This document shows, piece by piece, positions 36,526 through 46,058 of a DNA stretch of 64,000 nucleotides; within the stretch, counting starts at the first letter, position 1, and every line of letters starts with the position of its first letter. This stretch comes from Pseudomonas sp. 7P_10.2_Bac1. GTDB taxonomy: Bacteria > Pseudomonadota > Gammaproteobacteria > Pseudomonadales > Pseudomonadaceae. The notes beneath the pieces were generated by a model that searched no databases, had not been told where the DNA came from, and worked only from the letters and a program-made list of their open reading frames with translations. Both the position numbers and the translations under genes were made by a program. The stretch covers positions 56,581-120,580 of the forward strand of contig NZ_JANLNV010000078.1 of assembly GCF_025465935.1 (NCBI RefSeq). Direction: 5' to 3'.

Positions 36526-36548
36526 TGGCCGGCTGTTTCAGCCGGCCA
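36526..36548 (+). promoter_or_regulatory. Intercistronic hairpin between exbD and the receptor gene
   Basis: The perfect 9-base arms tggccggct and agccggcca enclose gtttc. No T run follows, so it is more likely an mRNA-stability or processing element allowing different amounts of receptor and ExbBD than a full terminator. Confidence 0.5.
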
Positions 36549-36610
36549 CGGCCAAGTGCGCGCCACAACAATTATCCCGGCCGTGAATGGCCGTTTTCGA
36601 AGGTGCAGTC

Positions 36611-38731
36611 ATGTTTCGCAAATCCCCGTTGTATGTGCGTGCAGGTCTCGGTTTCGCAGCGCTTGCCATGGCCATGCCATCATTTGCTGCCGACGCAGCT
36701 CCGGCCATCGACGACAGCGCGCTGGCCACCCTGCCGCAAGTCACGGTAAAGGCCGCCAAGCGCAAACCGGCGCTGCACCAGCAAACCAACAGCGGTGCCT
36801 TGGGCAGCCACGCGGTGATCGACACGCCGTTCTCGTTCAAGAGCGTCGGCAGCAGCGAAATCCAGGACCGTCAGGCGGGCATTTTGTCTGAAGCCGTCAA
36901 GTACGATGCCTCGGTCACCTCAATCAGTTCCAGCTATGGCACGCACCCCGCCACCCTGGCTGTGCGCGGCCTGCCGCTGGATGACCTGAACGGCTACAAG
37001 GTCGACGGCATGGCCAACATCAACCGCGGTGTAGAAATGCCGCTGGAGATGTTCGACCGCATCGATGTGCTCAAAGGCCTGTCGGGCTTCATGTACGGCT
37101 TCGGCAGCCCGGGCGGGATCGTCAACTACGTGACCAAACGGCCTACCGACAAAACCACCTTCAGCGTGGACGCCGGCTACGAATCCAACAACCTCTACAA
37201 GGAACACCTGGACGTTGGCGGCCGCCTGGGTGATCCGCGCTTCGGCTACCGGGTCAACCTGGTGCACGAAGAAGGCGATGCCATTTCGGGTGATGCCAAG
37301 GTCAACCGCACGGCGGTGGGCGTGGCCCTGAGCGCACAACTGAGCGATGACCTGAGCCTGGACTTCGACACCCTGTACCAGAAACGTGATACAAGCGGTG
37401 GCACCGACATCATCGTCAACCCTAAAAATGCCTTGCCCAAACCCATTGATGGCAGCAAACGCCTGTACAGCAACGGCTCCTACACCGATGTCGACTACAG
37501 CTTGTCGACGATCAGCGCGACCTACAAATTCTCGCCCGACTGGACCGGCAAACTGGCCTATCGCTACAGCGATTCGACACGCCGCTACATAAAAGACCAG
37601 TACCAGATTTCCAATGATGCAGGCGGCTACTCCGACAAGGTTTCGACCGAGTACCACGGCTATGACTACAACGACGCCATGGGCACCCTGGAAGGCAAGT
37701 TCAACACCGGCTGGTTCAGCCACGACGTGGTCGTGGGCGCCACGTATTCGCAACTGAACTCGGAAAAATCCGTGATTAGCCCCAAGGGCACCGTCGGCAA
37801 GGGCAACCTGTACGACCCGACGATCTTCTCGGTGTACAACTTTGACTACAGTGGCGGCACCTACGGCGATGACAACGTCAAGGAAAGCGCCGTGTTCGCC
37901 AGCGACACCATCGGCCTGGGCGAACACTGGTCCTTGCTGGCAGGTCTGCGTAACGAAAACTTCATTGAAGATACCCACGCCTCTGCCACGGCACCTTCGG
38001 TCCAGTACAAAGCCCGGCCCGCCACCCCAACCGTTGCGCTGATGTACAAACCGAACAAAGACGTGACGTTGTATGCCAGCTACGTCGAGTCACTGGAAAA
38101 CGGCGGCACCGCCCCCACCACCGCCGCCAACTCCGAACAGACATTAGGCCCATTGCTCAGCAAGCAATACGAAGTGGGTGTAAAGGCCCAGCAACGAAAC
38201 TGGAGCGCCACCGCTGCAGCGTTCCGCATCGACCGCGGCGCCGAATACACCAACGACGCCAACGTATTCGTGCAAAGCGGCATCATTCGCTATCAAGGCC
38301 TGGAGCTGAACGGCAGCATTGATGCCACACCGAACCTGACCGTAGACGGCAGCGTCATGTCGCTGGACTCGGCCTACCACGATGCGGGCGACGGCGTAGA
38401 CGGCAACCGCGCCGCCGGTGCGGCGCATTACCAAGCTGCAACACAAGTCACTTATCGTGTCCCTCAAGTGCCCGGCATGTTCCTGCGTACAGGCGCCCAG
38501 CGGATCGGCGAAATGGCGGTGGACTCAGGCAACGTGCACACCCTGCCCGCCTACAGCCTGTTCGATGCAGGCGGCGGCTATCGCATGCACCTGAGCGGTG
38601 GTCACTCGCTGACCTTTGGCGCCAACGTCACCAACCTGGCCAACAAAAAGTACTGGACCTTCTACCAGGAAAACTACCTGCAGCCGGGTTCGCCTCGTAC
38701 TCTGACCTTCAACACGCGTTATGACTTCTAG
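36611..38731 (+). CDS. TonB-dependent outer-membrane receptor
   Basis: The 706-residue protein has a signal peptide (cleaved after MPSFA, about residue 23) and a TonB-box-like LPQVTVKA near residue 38. A plug domain (about 55-180, with AVRGLPLDDLNGYKVDG and GFGSPGGIVNYVTKRP) is followed by a 22-strand barrel ending in the terminal Phe of TRYDF. By sequence it belongs to the siderophore-receptor class, but its position before a histidine acid phosphatase and behind a Pho box suggests an organic phosphate ligand such as phytate, or its metal chelate. The ATG at 36611 follows aagg. Confidence 0.93.
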   Translation: MFRKSPLYVRAGLGFAALAMAMPSFAADAAPAIDDSALATLPQVTVKAAKRKPALHQQTNSGALGSHAVIDTPFSFKSVGSSEIQDRQAGILSEAVKYDASVTSISSSYGTHPATLAVRGLPLDDLNGYKVDGMANINRGVEMPLEMFDRIDVLKGLSGFMYGFGSPGGIVNYVTKRPTDKTTFSVDAGYESNNLYKEHLDVGGRLGDPRFGYRVNLVHEEGDAISGDAKVNRTAVGVALSAQLSDDLSLDFDTLYQKRDTSGGTDIIVNPKNALPKPIDGSKRLYSNGSYTDVDYSLSTISATYKFSPDWTGKLAYRYSDSTRRYIKDQYQISNDAGGYSDKVSTEYHGYDYNDAMGTLEGKFNTGWFSHDVVVGATYSQLNSEKSVISPKGTVGKGNLYDPTIFSVYNFDYSGGTYGDDNVKESAVFASDTIGLGEHWSLLAGLRNENFIEDTHASATAPSVQYKARPATPTVALMYKPNKDVTLYASYVESLENGGTAPTTAANSEQTLGPLLSKQYEVGVKAQQRNWSATAAAFRIDRGAEYTNDANVFVQSGIIRYQGLELNGSIDATPNLTVDGSVMSLDSAYHDAGDGVDGNRAAGAAHYQAATQVTYRVPQVPGMFLRTGAQRIGEMAVDSGNVHTLPAYSLFDAGGGYRMHLSGGHSLTFGANVTNLANKKYWTFYQENYLQPGSPRTLTFNTRYDF

Positions 38732-38738
38732 GCCAGCG

Positions 38739-40004
38739 ATGATAAATACAACGTTGTTGAAGTACACGGTTCTGGCGCTGGGCATCTGCCTGGCGCTTCC
38801 CGCAGCGGCTACACCCCTGGATACCACCGGGCTGCGCCTGGACAAGGTGGTGCTGGTGATGCGTCACGGCATCCGCCCGGCGACCGACACCGCCGCGCTG
38901 CAACGCTGGTCGGCCAAGGCATGGCCAGCGTTTGAAGTGCCCGACGGCCAGTTGACCGACCACGGCCGGGCAGCCACGGTGCTGCTCGGCCAATGGCAAC
39001 GCGGCTTGCTTAATTCGCTCGGCCTGTTCAAGGCCGGGCAATGCCCGCAGGTAGGCGACGCTTACGTGTGGTCAAGCCCGGTCGCGCGGACCCAGGCCAC
39101 CAGCGCTGCGCTGGTGGAGGGCATGTTTACGGGCTGCAACATCGCCGTGCAGCATGCACAAAAAAACCAGGACCGGCTGTTTCACGCCACTGAAAATGGC
39201 CTGGCGCCCCTGGACCCGACACGCACCCAGGCTGCATTGCTGAGCGCCATGGGCGGCAGCATCGACACCGCCCGTGAACGCTATGCCAAATCGGTGCTGA
39301 CCATGCAGCAAGTGGTAGGTGTGCCAACCACCTGCGAGCAAAAAAATTGCGCCCTGAGCGAGCAACCCTGGGCGCTTAAAGAGAAAGCAGATGAGATCAA
39401 ACTCAGCAGTCCCTTGAGCATTGGCGCCGCCATGAGTGAAACCTTTCGCATGCAATATGCCGAAGGCCTGCCGCTGGGACAGGTCGCCTTTGGGCAAGGG
39501 CGCAGCGCCGCAGACGTCTCACGTTTGATGGCATTGCGGTCTGCGAAGTACACACTCAGCAACCACGTCCCTTACATCGCCCAGCGCGGCGCGTCGCAAT
39601 TGCTTGGGCAAATCCTCCTGGCCCTGCAACCGTGCTCGGCGGGCAGCCCGCCCGGGACCAAATGGTTGGCCTACGTGGGTCACGACACCAACATCGCGCA
39701 GTTACGCACGCTGCTCGGGTTTGACTGGAAAATCGCCGAATACCCGGAAAATGACGCTGCACCGGGCGGCACCATCCTGTTTGAACGCTGGGTTAACGAC
39801 CGCACAGGCGCGCAATTTGTGAGCGTGGCTTATGTCGCGCAGAGCCTGGACCAACTGCGCAACTTGTCCGATGCAGCGCCGTATGTGGTGCAGTACCCAG
39901 GCTATGCGGGCGAACCATTAATGCCGTTGAACGGGTTCATCGCCCAGATGCAAAAGCGCATCGATCCTTCGGCGACCGAGGTGCAGCATTACAGTAGTAA
40001 ATAA
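38739..40004 (+). CDS. Periplasmic histidine acid phosphatase (phytase/AppA-like)
   Basis: This branch-2 histidine phosphatase removes phosphate from organic phosphates. The 421-residue protein has a signal peptide (cleaved near PAAA-TPLD, residue 25). The nucleophile motif RHGIRPATD is at residues 42-50 and the acid/base HDTN lies in LAYVGHDTNIAQL near residue 318. The first motif reads RxP-A, where AppA has RAPT, a small variation. The gene starts seven bases after the receptor stop, so the pair is cotranscribed. Phytase or glucose-1-phosphatase activity are both possible. Confidence 0.9.
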   Translation: MINTTLLKYTVLALGICLALPAAATPLDTTGLRLDKVVLVMRHGIRPATDTAALQRWSAKAWPAFEVPDGQLTDHGRAATVLLGQWQRGLLNSLGLFKAGQCPQVGDAYVWSSPVARTQATSAALVEGMFTGCNIAVQHAQKNQDRLFHATENGLAPLDPTRTQAALLSAMGGSIDTARERYAKSVLTMQQVVGVPTTCEQKNCALSEQPWALKEKADEIKLSSPLSIGAAMSETFRMQYAEGLPLGQVAFGQGRSAADVSRLMALRSAKYTLSNHVPYIAQRGASQLLGQILLALQPCSAGSPPGTKWLAYVGHDTNIAQLRTLLGFDWKIAEYPENDAAPGGTILFERWVNDRTGAQFVSVAYVAQSLDQLRNLSDAAPYVVQYPGYAGEPLMPLNGFIAQMQKRIDPSATEVQHYSSK

Positions 40005-40031
40005 CAGCCTGCAGACGCTGCCTGTTTTTGC

Positions 40032-40886
40032 TTAACGCTGTGGAGAAAACCCGAACCGACGTTTAAAGCGCATTGAAAACCGTGAAATGGAACGGTAGCC
40101 GCAGGCGTCGGCTATCTGCGAAAGACTGAAGTGCGTCGTTTGCAGGAGCATCATGGCATGGTGCATGCGGATCTCCGTCAGCACCGTGCTGAAGCTGATG
40201 CCTTCTTCTGCGAGGCGCCGCCTCAAGGTCGCTTCACTGACCGCCAGCTCGCGCCCTGCCTGTGCTGCCGTCCAGTGTTGTTCCGGAGCCTTGGCCAGCA
40301 GCTGAGTCAACCGCTCGGCCAGACCGGGCGCTGAAGGGCGGGCAAAGACAATACTCCGCTCTTGCAGTGCCAACAAAAGTCCCATCAAGCGATGGGTCTG
40401 TTGCGTGTCAGACACGGTTCGTGAATCGATACCTCTGATGCAGAACTGCAGCGCATCATTCAAATCTTCGTCGAGTTCAAGGGTCTTGCATTCAGTGACT
40501 GGGCTTGAGGGCGTAAGCATGTGGCCATAGCGTTGGTGGAACTCGGTGATGAGGCCAGGTGCAAGCGCCAAATAAAGTGAGGTAAATTTAGGGCTGTTTT
40601 GACCTGGCGTTTTTTCGATGTCAGCGAGGGTGTTTTTGGGCACCACCATCAGGGTATGAGGGTCAGTCAACGTCCAGGAGCCGTCAGCACATTCCAGGGT
40701 TAAGCGCCCCGATGTCACAACCAGTAGCGTCGCTTCAAAAAAGCGGAAGCCCGTCGCATGCTGCGCGTGAATCAGATGCGGCCTGGCCAGCAGGCACAGC
40801 GTTTGTGCTTGCTGGCTCGCGCCCGATGGCAGCAGCCAGCGGGCGTCGTCTGGTTGCGAGGCAGTCACAGGTTTAAACCGATCCAT
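40032..40886 (-). CDS. AraC-family transcriptional regulator
   Basis: The 284-residue protein has a cupin-like N-terminal ligand domain and two C-terminal helix-turn-helix motifs (about 200-284: LAVSEATLRRRLAEEGISF and SLSQIADACGYRSISRFSMR, ending RRFGFSPQR). It is convergent with the phosphatase gene, 27 bases away, so a role in that cluster is possible but not shown. Confidence 0.9.
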   Translation of the reverse strand: MDRFKPVTASQPDDARWLLPSGASQQAQTLCLLARPHLIHAQHATGFRFFEATLLVVTSGRLTLECADGSWTLTDPHTLMVVPKNTLADIEKTPGQNSPKFTSLYLALAPGLITEFHQRYGHMLTPSSPVTECKTLELDEDLNDALQFCIRGIDSRTVSDTQQTHRLMGLLLALQERSIVFARPSAPGLAERLTQLLAKAPEQHWTAAQAGRELAVSEATLRRRLAEEGISFSTVLTEIRMHHAMMLLQTTHFSLSQIADACGYRSISRFSMRFKRRFGFSPQR

Positions 40887-40918
40887 GGTCAGTCAGTGGC
40901 TCCTGGCGTTCATGAAGT

Positions 40919-41542
40919 TCACAGGTTCATATTGAGGGTATAGGTGCCTGTCAGGCTGGCCTTGGCCAGAACGTGCCCTTGCAGTGCATCCAAGACAGAC
41001 TGGCTCGTGACCGGCCCTTCAATCAGCAGGCTGGGCACGTCTAAAGCGTAAACGGTGAAGATGTAATGGTGTAGCCGCTCATCGTTCCACGGCGGGCATG
41101 GACCGTCGTATCCATAATATTCACCAGCCATTTGTGGGTCCGATGCAAACCAAGCGGTGTAATCATTAATACCGTGGCGCTGCCCATTAGCTGTGTGAGG
41201 GCCGTTTTTACCTTTTGGGGTAATACCGGAGCTATGGCTGCCTTCAGTGATTTCACGTTGCGTCGCGGGAATATCGATCAATAACCAGTGGTAAAAATCT
41301 ACGCGCGGCAAGGACACGGCAATCGTTTTGCCCTCCTGATTCACATCATCGCCCACACTGGGAACATCAGGATCGTGGCATATCACGACAAAAGACTGAG
41401 TATTCGCCGGAACGTCTGTCCATGCCAGATGCGGGTTGCGGTTGCTTGACAGTGCGTAGTGACTGTCAGCGTTCGGAACAGCAAAGGCGTATTCGCCCGG
41501 GATGGCTGCGTTGTCACTAAATGCGTTACTGCTCAGTTTCAT
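40919..41542 (-). CDS. YbhB/YbcL-type PEBP-like protein
   Basis: The 207-residue protein belongs to the phosphatidylethanolamine-binding/Raf-kinase-inhibitor-like family. The ligand pocket is seen in VVICHDPDVPSVGDDVNQEG, FYHWLLIDIPATQREITEGSH and GYDGPCPPWNDERLHHYIFTVYAL. No signal peptide is visible. The function in bacteria is unclear. Confidence 0.9.
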   Translation of the reverse strand: MKLSSNAFSDNAAIPGEYAFAVPNADSHYALSSNRNPHLAWTDVPANTQSFVVICHDPDVPSVGDDVNQEGKTIAVSLPRVDFYHWLLIDIPATQREITEGSHSSGITPKGKNGPHTANGQRHGINDYTAWFASDPQMAGEYYGYDGPCPPWNDERLHHYIFTVYALDVPSLLIEGPVTSQSVLDALQGHVLAKASLTGTYTLNMNL

Positions 41543-41759
41543 GATGGGCCTGCCTGTGCGGTGAGTATCGGAGCGTTTACCAGCCTGGTAGAAGCAACGG
41601 CTGTGGGAGTGATTTTAGAGTGCAAGTGAGTGCCGCTTTTGACCCGGCCAATCATTAACTGCACAGATCCAGTCAACATGTTCGCTCCCAACGGACGTAG
41701 CCTCGCAAGGCTCGCCAGCGACTTCGGGTTGTGAGCACCTCACACACCATTTGCGCCGG

Positions 41760-42644
41760 TCACGGCCCTTCCAGCAAATGATCCAGAAACAATCCTGCCG
41801 CGACCGACAAGGCTTCCCTTGATCTGACACACACGCTGATTTCACGGGACGTCCAGGACTCGTCAAGACTGATCACCGTCGCCCGCTCGATGTTATAGAT
41901 GCTCAGACTGCCTTCGGGCAGGATGCCAATCCCCACGCCCGCCTGAACCATGCCGCACAACGCATCGTAGCTGGACACTTCCATGCGGATTTTCAGTGAG
42001 CGCCCCAGATCATTGGCGGCTTTGATTAGCTGAAAGTTGAGATGAGTACCGCTGCTCAGCGCAACATAAGCGTAATCAAGGGTTTCATAAAAGCGCACCG
42101 AGGTACGTGCGGCCAAAGGATGATCCTTGGGCACCAGAAGCACCAATTTGTCGTGACGAAACGCAAAGACTTCTATGTCTGCCCCATGCGGCAAGCGAGT
42201 GAAGACGCCGATGTCGGCACGGTTCTCCGCCACCTCTTTGGTAATGGCCAGGCTTTGCCGTTCTTCCATACTCACGCTGATCAACGGGTATTGGTCCATG
42301 AATGACTTGATCTTGGCGGGCATGAACTGAGTGATGGCTGAGATATTGGCCAGTATCTGCACCGATCCGCGGCGACCATGGGAGTAGTCGCGCATTTGTA
42401 CAACGATTTCATTGAGATTGTTGAGGGCACTACGGGCCATGAACAACAGCGAAAGGCCCGCGTCTGTGGGGGTGATTCCCTTGTTCGAGCGATCCAGCAG
42501 TTTTGAGTCCAGCAACTCTTCCAGCTCGCTGAGCCGCTTGCTGATTGCTGCAGCAGCGATGTGCTCGCGTTTGGCAGCGGCAGCGATAGTGCCCTCTTCC
42601 ACCACACTGACAAAAAGTCGCAATGAGACAGGATCAAGTTTCAT
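41760..42644 (-). CDS. LysR-family regulator beside maleate isomerase
   Basis: The 294-residue protein has an N-terminal helix-turn-helix (residues 5-62, LRLFVSVVEEGTIAAAAKRE) and a LysR substrate domain. It is the third gene of the minus-strand series transporter, maleate isomerase, lysR, with a 57-base gap to the isomerase gene. It probably responds to maleate or a related dicarboxylate. Confidence 0.88.
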   Translation of the reverse strand: MKLDPVSLRLFVSVVEEGTIAAAAKREHIAAAAISKRLSELEELLDSKLLDRSNKGITPTDAGLSLLFMARSALNNLNEIVVQMRDYSHGRRGSVQILANISAITQFMPAKIKSFMDQYPLISVSMEERQSLAITKEVAENRADIGVFTRLPHGADIEVFAFRHDKLVLLVPKDHPLAARTSVRFYETLDYAYVALSSGTHLNFQLIKAANDLGRSLKIRMEVSSYDALCGMVQAGVGIGILPEGSLSIYNIERATVISLDESWTSREISVCVRSREALSVAAGLFLDHLLEGP

Positions 42645-42701
42645 ATGAGGTACCGTGGCATCTAGGCCTAAGGCTGTAAGCGTACCTCACTCAACATTGA
42701 C

Positions 42702-43454
42702 TCAGAATGCACCCGACAATAAATGGCCAGCATTCGGGACCCGGGCCTCAAGCCCCAAGGTCTTGAGCATTTGGTAAACCGTCGCGATCGATGCTGACAG
42801 CACAGGTTTTTCGAGGCGATCCTGAACCAACTGAATCGCAGGCAAAGAAGGCATTTGCACACAGCACGACAGCACCACCCCGTCGGCCTGGCCTATGTTG
42901 AGTTTGTCGGCGTAGCCTACCAGGTTCATCGGGTCCAGGCGTCCGACTTCCAGGTTGTCAGACACCTGCAGGCTGATTGAATCGACAACCTCAATGCCTG
43001 CCGCTTCGATGTAGTCAATCACCTGTTGGGTCAATGGCTTCATGTACGGGGTGATGATCGCGATTTTTTTGTAGTCGAGCAGGTTGAGGCTGTCGATCAA
43101 GGCACCAGCAGAACTGAGAACCGGTGCATTCGATTGGTTGGCACTCACGGTGTTCTTCAGACGCTCTTGCGAGACTTTGTGGTAACCCGCGCCCTGGCAC
43201 ATGATCGCCACCAGGCAGGCATACGCCATCACATCAACCCGCGCATCGCTTAGCTCCAGCGCGCAACGGTCGCTGTCGATGTCCATCTTTTTCAGCTCTT
43301 CAGGGCTGACATGCATCATGCGCATACGTGCCGAGTGGAACGTGAAATGCTCCTCTGGAAACAGCGGGTAACGCGAGGTCAGCATCGCCGGAATTTCGGT
43401 CTCCATGGTGGTGTTGGAACTGGGAACAATCTGTCCGATTCGAAAGTTTTTCAT
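42702..43454 (-). CDS. Maleate cis-trans isomerase
   Basis: Maleate isomerase turns maleate into fumarate without cofactor, in the Asp/Glu racemase fold. The N-terminal run FRIGQIVPSSNTTMETEIPA and the two reactive cysteines, Cys80 in VMAYACLVAIM and Cys198 in LSCCVQMPSLPA, match NicE and Iso from nicotinate degraders. The 250-residue length is identical to the P. putida NicE size. No other nicotinate genes are nearby, so the enzyme probably serves uptake and use of maleate itself. It follows the transporter gene by 25 bases. Confidence 0.93.
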   Translation of the reverse strand: MKNFRIGQIVPSSNTTMETEIPAMLTSRYPLFPEEHFTFHSARMRMMHVSPEELKKMDIDSDRCALELSDARVDVMAYACLVAIMCQGAGYHKVSQERLKNTVSANQSNAPVLSSAGALIDSLNLLDYKKIAIITPYMKPLTQQVIDYIEAAGIEVVDSISLQVSDNLEVGRLDPMNLVGYADKLNIGQADGVVLSCCVQMPSLPAIQLVQDRLEKPVLSASIATVYQMLKTLGLEARVPNAGHLLSGAF

Positions 43455-43479
43455 GTGCGTGTTCTCTGTGAAGTCCAGG

Positions 43480-44799
43480 TCAGTTACCGCTGGTGAGTTG
43501 AACGCCCTTGGTTTCCTGAAGCGTGAACACCATGATGGCGGCTATCACATAAGCAACGGAGGCAAGGGAAATGGTGGCCGTAAAGCCGACAATCGGGATC
43601 AGAACCGGTACCAGTTTGATTCCGGCGATAGCGCCGATACGGCCGAAGTTGAAGCAAAAGCCCGAAGCGGTTGCGCGAATGCTGGTCGGGAACAACTCGG
43701 CATACCACGCACCGAAGCCGCTGAAATAACCCGTAAAGAAACCCAACAGTGCGGCCAGAGAGCCCAGCGTGATGACGTTTTGGGTGGTGAACATCAACGT
43801 GCCGTCAGTCAACGGCATCAATGTTGCCGAGTAGGCAAAGACGGGCACCATGATTGCCATGCCGGCAAAGAACGTTGCAAATGCCAGGCGTCGCCCGATG
43901 CTTTCGGCAAGGTAACCGTAAGCCAGGTAACCGATGGTGGCGCCGATGCCGATCCAGATAATAAAGACCGGTGCCTGATCGATCCTCACGTTCAAGATGT
44001 TCTGCAGGTAAGCCGGCATAAAGGTCGTAATGATCCAGTAGCCATACATCCCCAGCACCGAAATGCTGAGCCCCAGCAGAGTTGTTTTCAGGTACTGAGG
44101 GCTAAAGATTTCGGTGAGTCGGCCTTTGTTTGCGTTGTTGCGCATGAACTCGCGGTTGGCCAGCCAGACCGGTGATTCTTTGACAAACAGCCAGATGAAT
44201 ATCAGGGTCAGAAACGAAGGAATAGAGGCGTAGACGAACAGCATCCGCCAGGATTCCGGGTTATTGCTGTCCAGGAATGTCCAGGCAAACACTGCGGCGA
44301 GAAGACCGCCCCCGGACCAGCCGGTCTGCATCACCGCGAAAGCCTTGGCACGCCCGGCGGGAGGCCAGATTTCAGACACCAGTGCAGCAGCGGCGGACCA
44401 CAAACCGCCAACGCCGATACCCACGCAGAATCGAAAGATATCCAATTGCCACAAGGTCTCTGCAAAGCCGCAGAGAAAAGTGCCGGAGCCATAGACTAAA
44501 ACCGACAGCATCATAGTTTTCTTGCGCCCGATCTTGTCGCAAAGATTGCCCAGAAAGAAACCGCCAATCCCCGTGGCGAGCAAGAACCACGCAACCGTCG
44601 ACACGACATCGCCCAAGCCAACTGCGAAGGTCGTCGCAATAGCCAGCAGCACGAAGCCAAAGATGGTTGCGTCCAGCGCATCAAATAACCATGCAGCCCA
44701 AGAGCCTCCCAACGTTATGTAGCGCTGGTTGGTGGTCAACGCTTGAATGCCGTTGTCGGCAGAAGCACCGGCTAAAGATCCGGAAGCAGGGTTTTTCAT
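43480..44799 (-). CDS. MFS transporter, probable maleate/dicarboxylate uptake
   Basis: This 12-helix major-facilitator carrier of 439 residues resembles the aromatic acid/sialic acid symporter groups. Motif A is GNLCDKIGRKKTMML, the helix 1 acidic motif is LFDALDATIFGFVLL, and GIGVGGLWSAAAALVSEIWPP lies in helix 4-5. Helix 11 carries ELFPTSIRATASGFCFNFGR. Being first in the operon before maleate isomerase it most likely imports maleate, which is an inference from context. Confidence 0.9.
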   Translation of the reverse strand: MKNPASGSLAGASADNGIQALTTNQRYITLGGSWAAWLFDALDATIFGFVLLAIATTFAVGLGDVVSTVAWFLLATGIGGFFLGNLCDKIGRKKTMMLSVLVYGSGTFLCGFAETLWQLDIFRFCVGIGVGGLWSAAAALVSEIWPPAGRAKAFAVMQTGWSGGGLLAAVFAWTFLDSNNPESWRMLFVYASIPSFLTLIFIWLFVKESPVWLANREFMRNNANKGRLTEIFSPQYLKTTLLGLSISVLGMYGYWIITTFMPAYLQNILNVRIDQAPVFIIWIGIGATIGYLAYGYLAESIGRRLAFATFFAGMAIMVPVFAYSATLMPLTDGTLMFTTQNVITLGSLAALLGFFTGYFSGFGAWYAELFPTSIRATASGFCFNFGRIGAIAGIKLVPVLIPIVGFTATISLASVAYVIAAIMVFTLQETKGVQLTSGN

Positions 44800-45067
44800 G
44801 AAGAAACCTCATTGAGATGAACTTATTATTCTTGGAGAAAGACGCATCGGCAGTGGGTCATTGCCGGGCGAATGTTCATGAGGTTGTGATGGTAGAGTCG
44901 GCGCAGACTAGGCGTATATCAGGCATTGGCGAGCTTGCCATCGCGCTTGGCGATGGCAGGCCCGGATGGCGGAAACCACCTGTGTTGGCAAATGAGCAAG
45001 GGTAAACATGACGACGAAGCGATGCTTTTGGGAAAGCCACAAATTAGATAACCGTGGCAGATAGCCG

Positions 45068-45961
45068 TTACTTTTTTAAATCCTCTGGAATCGTCATCCC
45101 TTGCGCTTGCAGCAAGTGCACGAAGCTACTCAGGTTTCGCGACACGGCCCCGCGTCGCCATACGAGCCAGGTGGTCAGGTAACGGAATTCAGCGGCCAGT
45201 GGCCAGATGCTGACCGTCGTGCACCCCGGCATGCTCTGCAGCATGCTGCGCGGCATCAGTGCCAAGCCGGCCCCGGCACTGACACAGGCGAGCATGCCGT
45301 GGTACGACTCCATTTCGAAGATTTTGCCGGGCACCGCGGCGTCGGTGTTGAACCACTTTTCAAAGTAATGGCGGTACGAGCAATTGGCCCGAAAGGCATA
45401 GATGTTCTCGCCGTTAACGTCAGTAGCGCTACGGATGGGTGCGTGATGGAGCGGCGCAATGATGACCATTTCTTCTTCAAACACCGGCACGCCTTCCAGC
45501 ACCGGATGCAACACCGGGCCATCAACGAACGCGGCCACTAATCGACCCGCCAGCACGCCTTCAATCATGGCCCCTGACGGTCCTGTCGACAGATCCAGAT
45601 CCACACGGGAATGCTGTTGGTTATAGGCCGCCAGCAAGGCAGGAATCCGCACCGCCGCGGTACTTTCCAGCGAACCCAGCGCGAACGCCCCCTGGGGCTC
45701 TTCGCCCGCCACCGTCGCCCGCGCTTCTTGCACCAGGTCGAGAATGCGCCGCGCGTAGTCGAGGAAGCTCCAGCCCGCCGGTGACAGGCGCAAACGGCTT
45801 TTCTCGCGAATAAACAAATCAACCCCCAAATCTTCCTCAAGCTGTTTGATCCGGGTCGTCAGGTTCGAGGGCACACGATGGATGTGGGCTGCTGCCGCGC
45901 TGATGCTGCCGTGATCAACCACCGCCTTGAAAATTTCCAATTGCACCAGATCCACAGTCAT
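45068..45961 (-). CDS. LysR-family regulator divergent from an aldehyde dehydrogenase
   Basis: The 297-residue protein starts [19 protein letters not shown] (ATG at 45961) with a standard helix-turn-helix ([20 protein letters not shown]), and the rest is a LysR effector domain. An in-frame upstream ATG at 46018 would cover the divergent promoter region. The dyad atcgt-N7-acgat (45968-45984) lies between this gene and the dehydrogenase and is a likely operator. Confidence 0.9.
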   Translation of the reverse strand: MTVDLVQLEIFKAVVDHGSISAAAAHIHRVPSNLTTRIKQLEEDLGVDLFIREKSRLRLSPAGWSFLDYARRILDLVQEARATVAGEEPQGAFALGSLESTAAVRIPALLAAYNQQHSRVDLDLSTGPSGAMIEGVLAGRLVAAFVDGPVLHPVLEGVPVFEEEMVIIAPLHHAPIRSATDVNGENIYAFRANCSYRHYFEKWFNTDAAVPGKIFEMESYHGMLACVSAGAGLALMPRSMLQSMPGCTTVSIWPLAAEFRYLTTWLVWRRGAVSRNLSSFVHLLQAQGMTIPEDLKK

Positions 45962-45967
45962 TCTCCA

Positions 45968-45984
45968 ATCGTGAAAGAAACGAT
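45968..45984. promoter_or_regulatory. Candidate LysR operator before the aldehyde dehydrogenase
   Basis: The arms atcgt and acgat enclose seven bases, a 17-base interrupted dyad with T-N11-A character, in the 97-base divergent gap. Confidence 0.45.
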
Positions 45985-46058
45985 CTTTATTATTCAGTTT
46001 AAAGAAATCATTCGCCACCCTACTCTGTGTTCATTCACTCACACAGCAGGACCATGCC

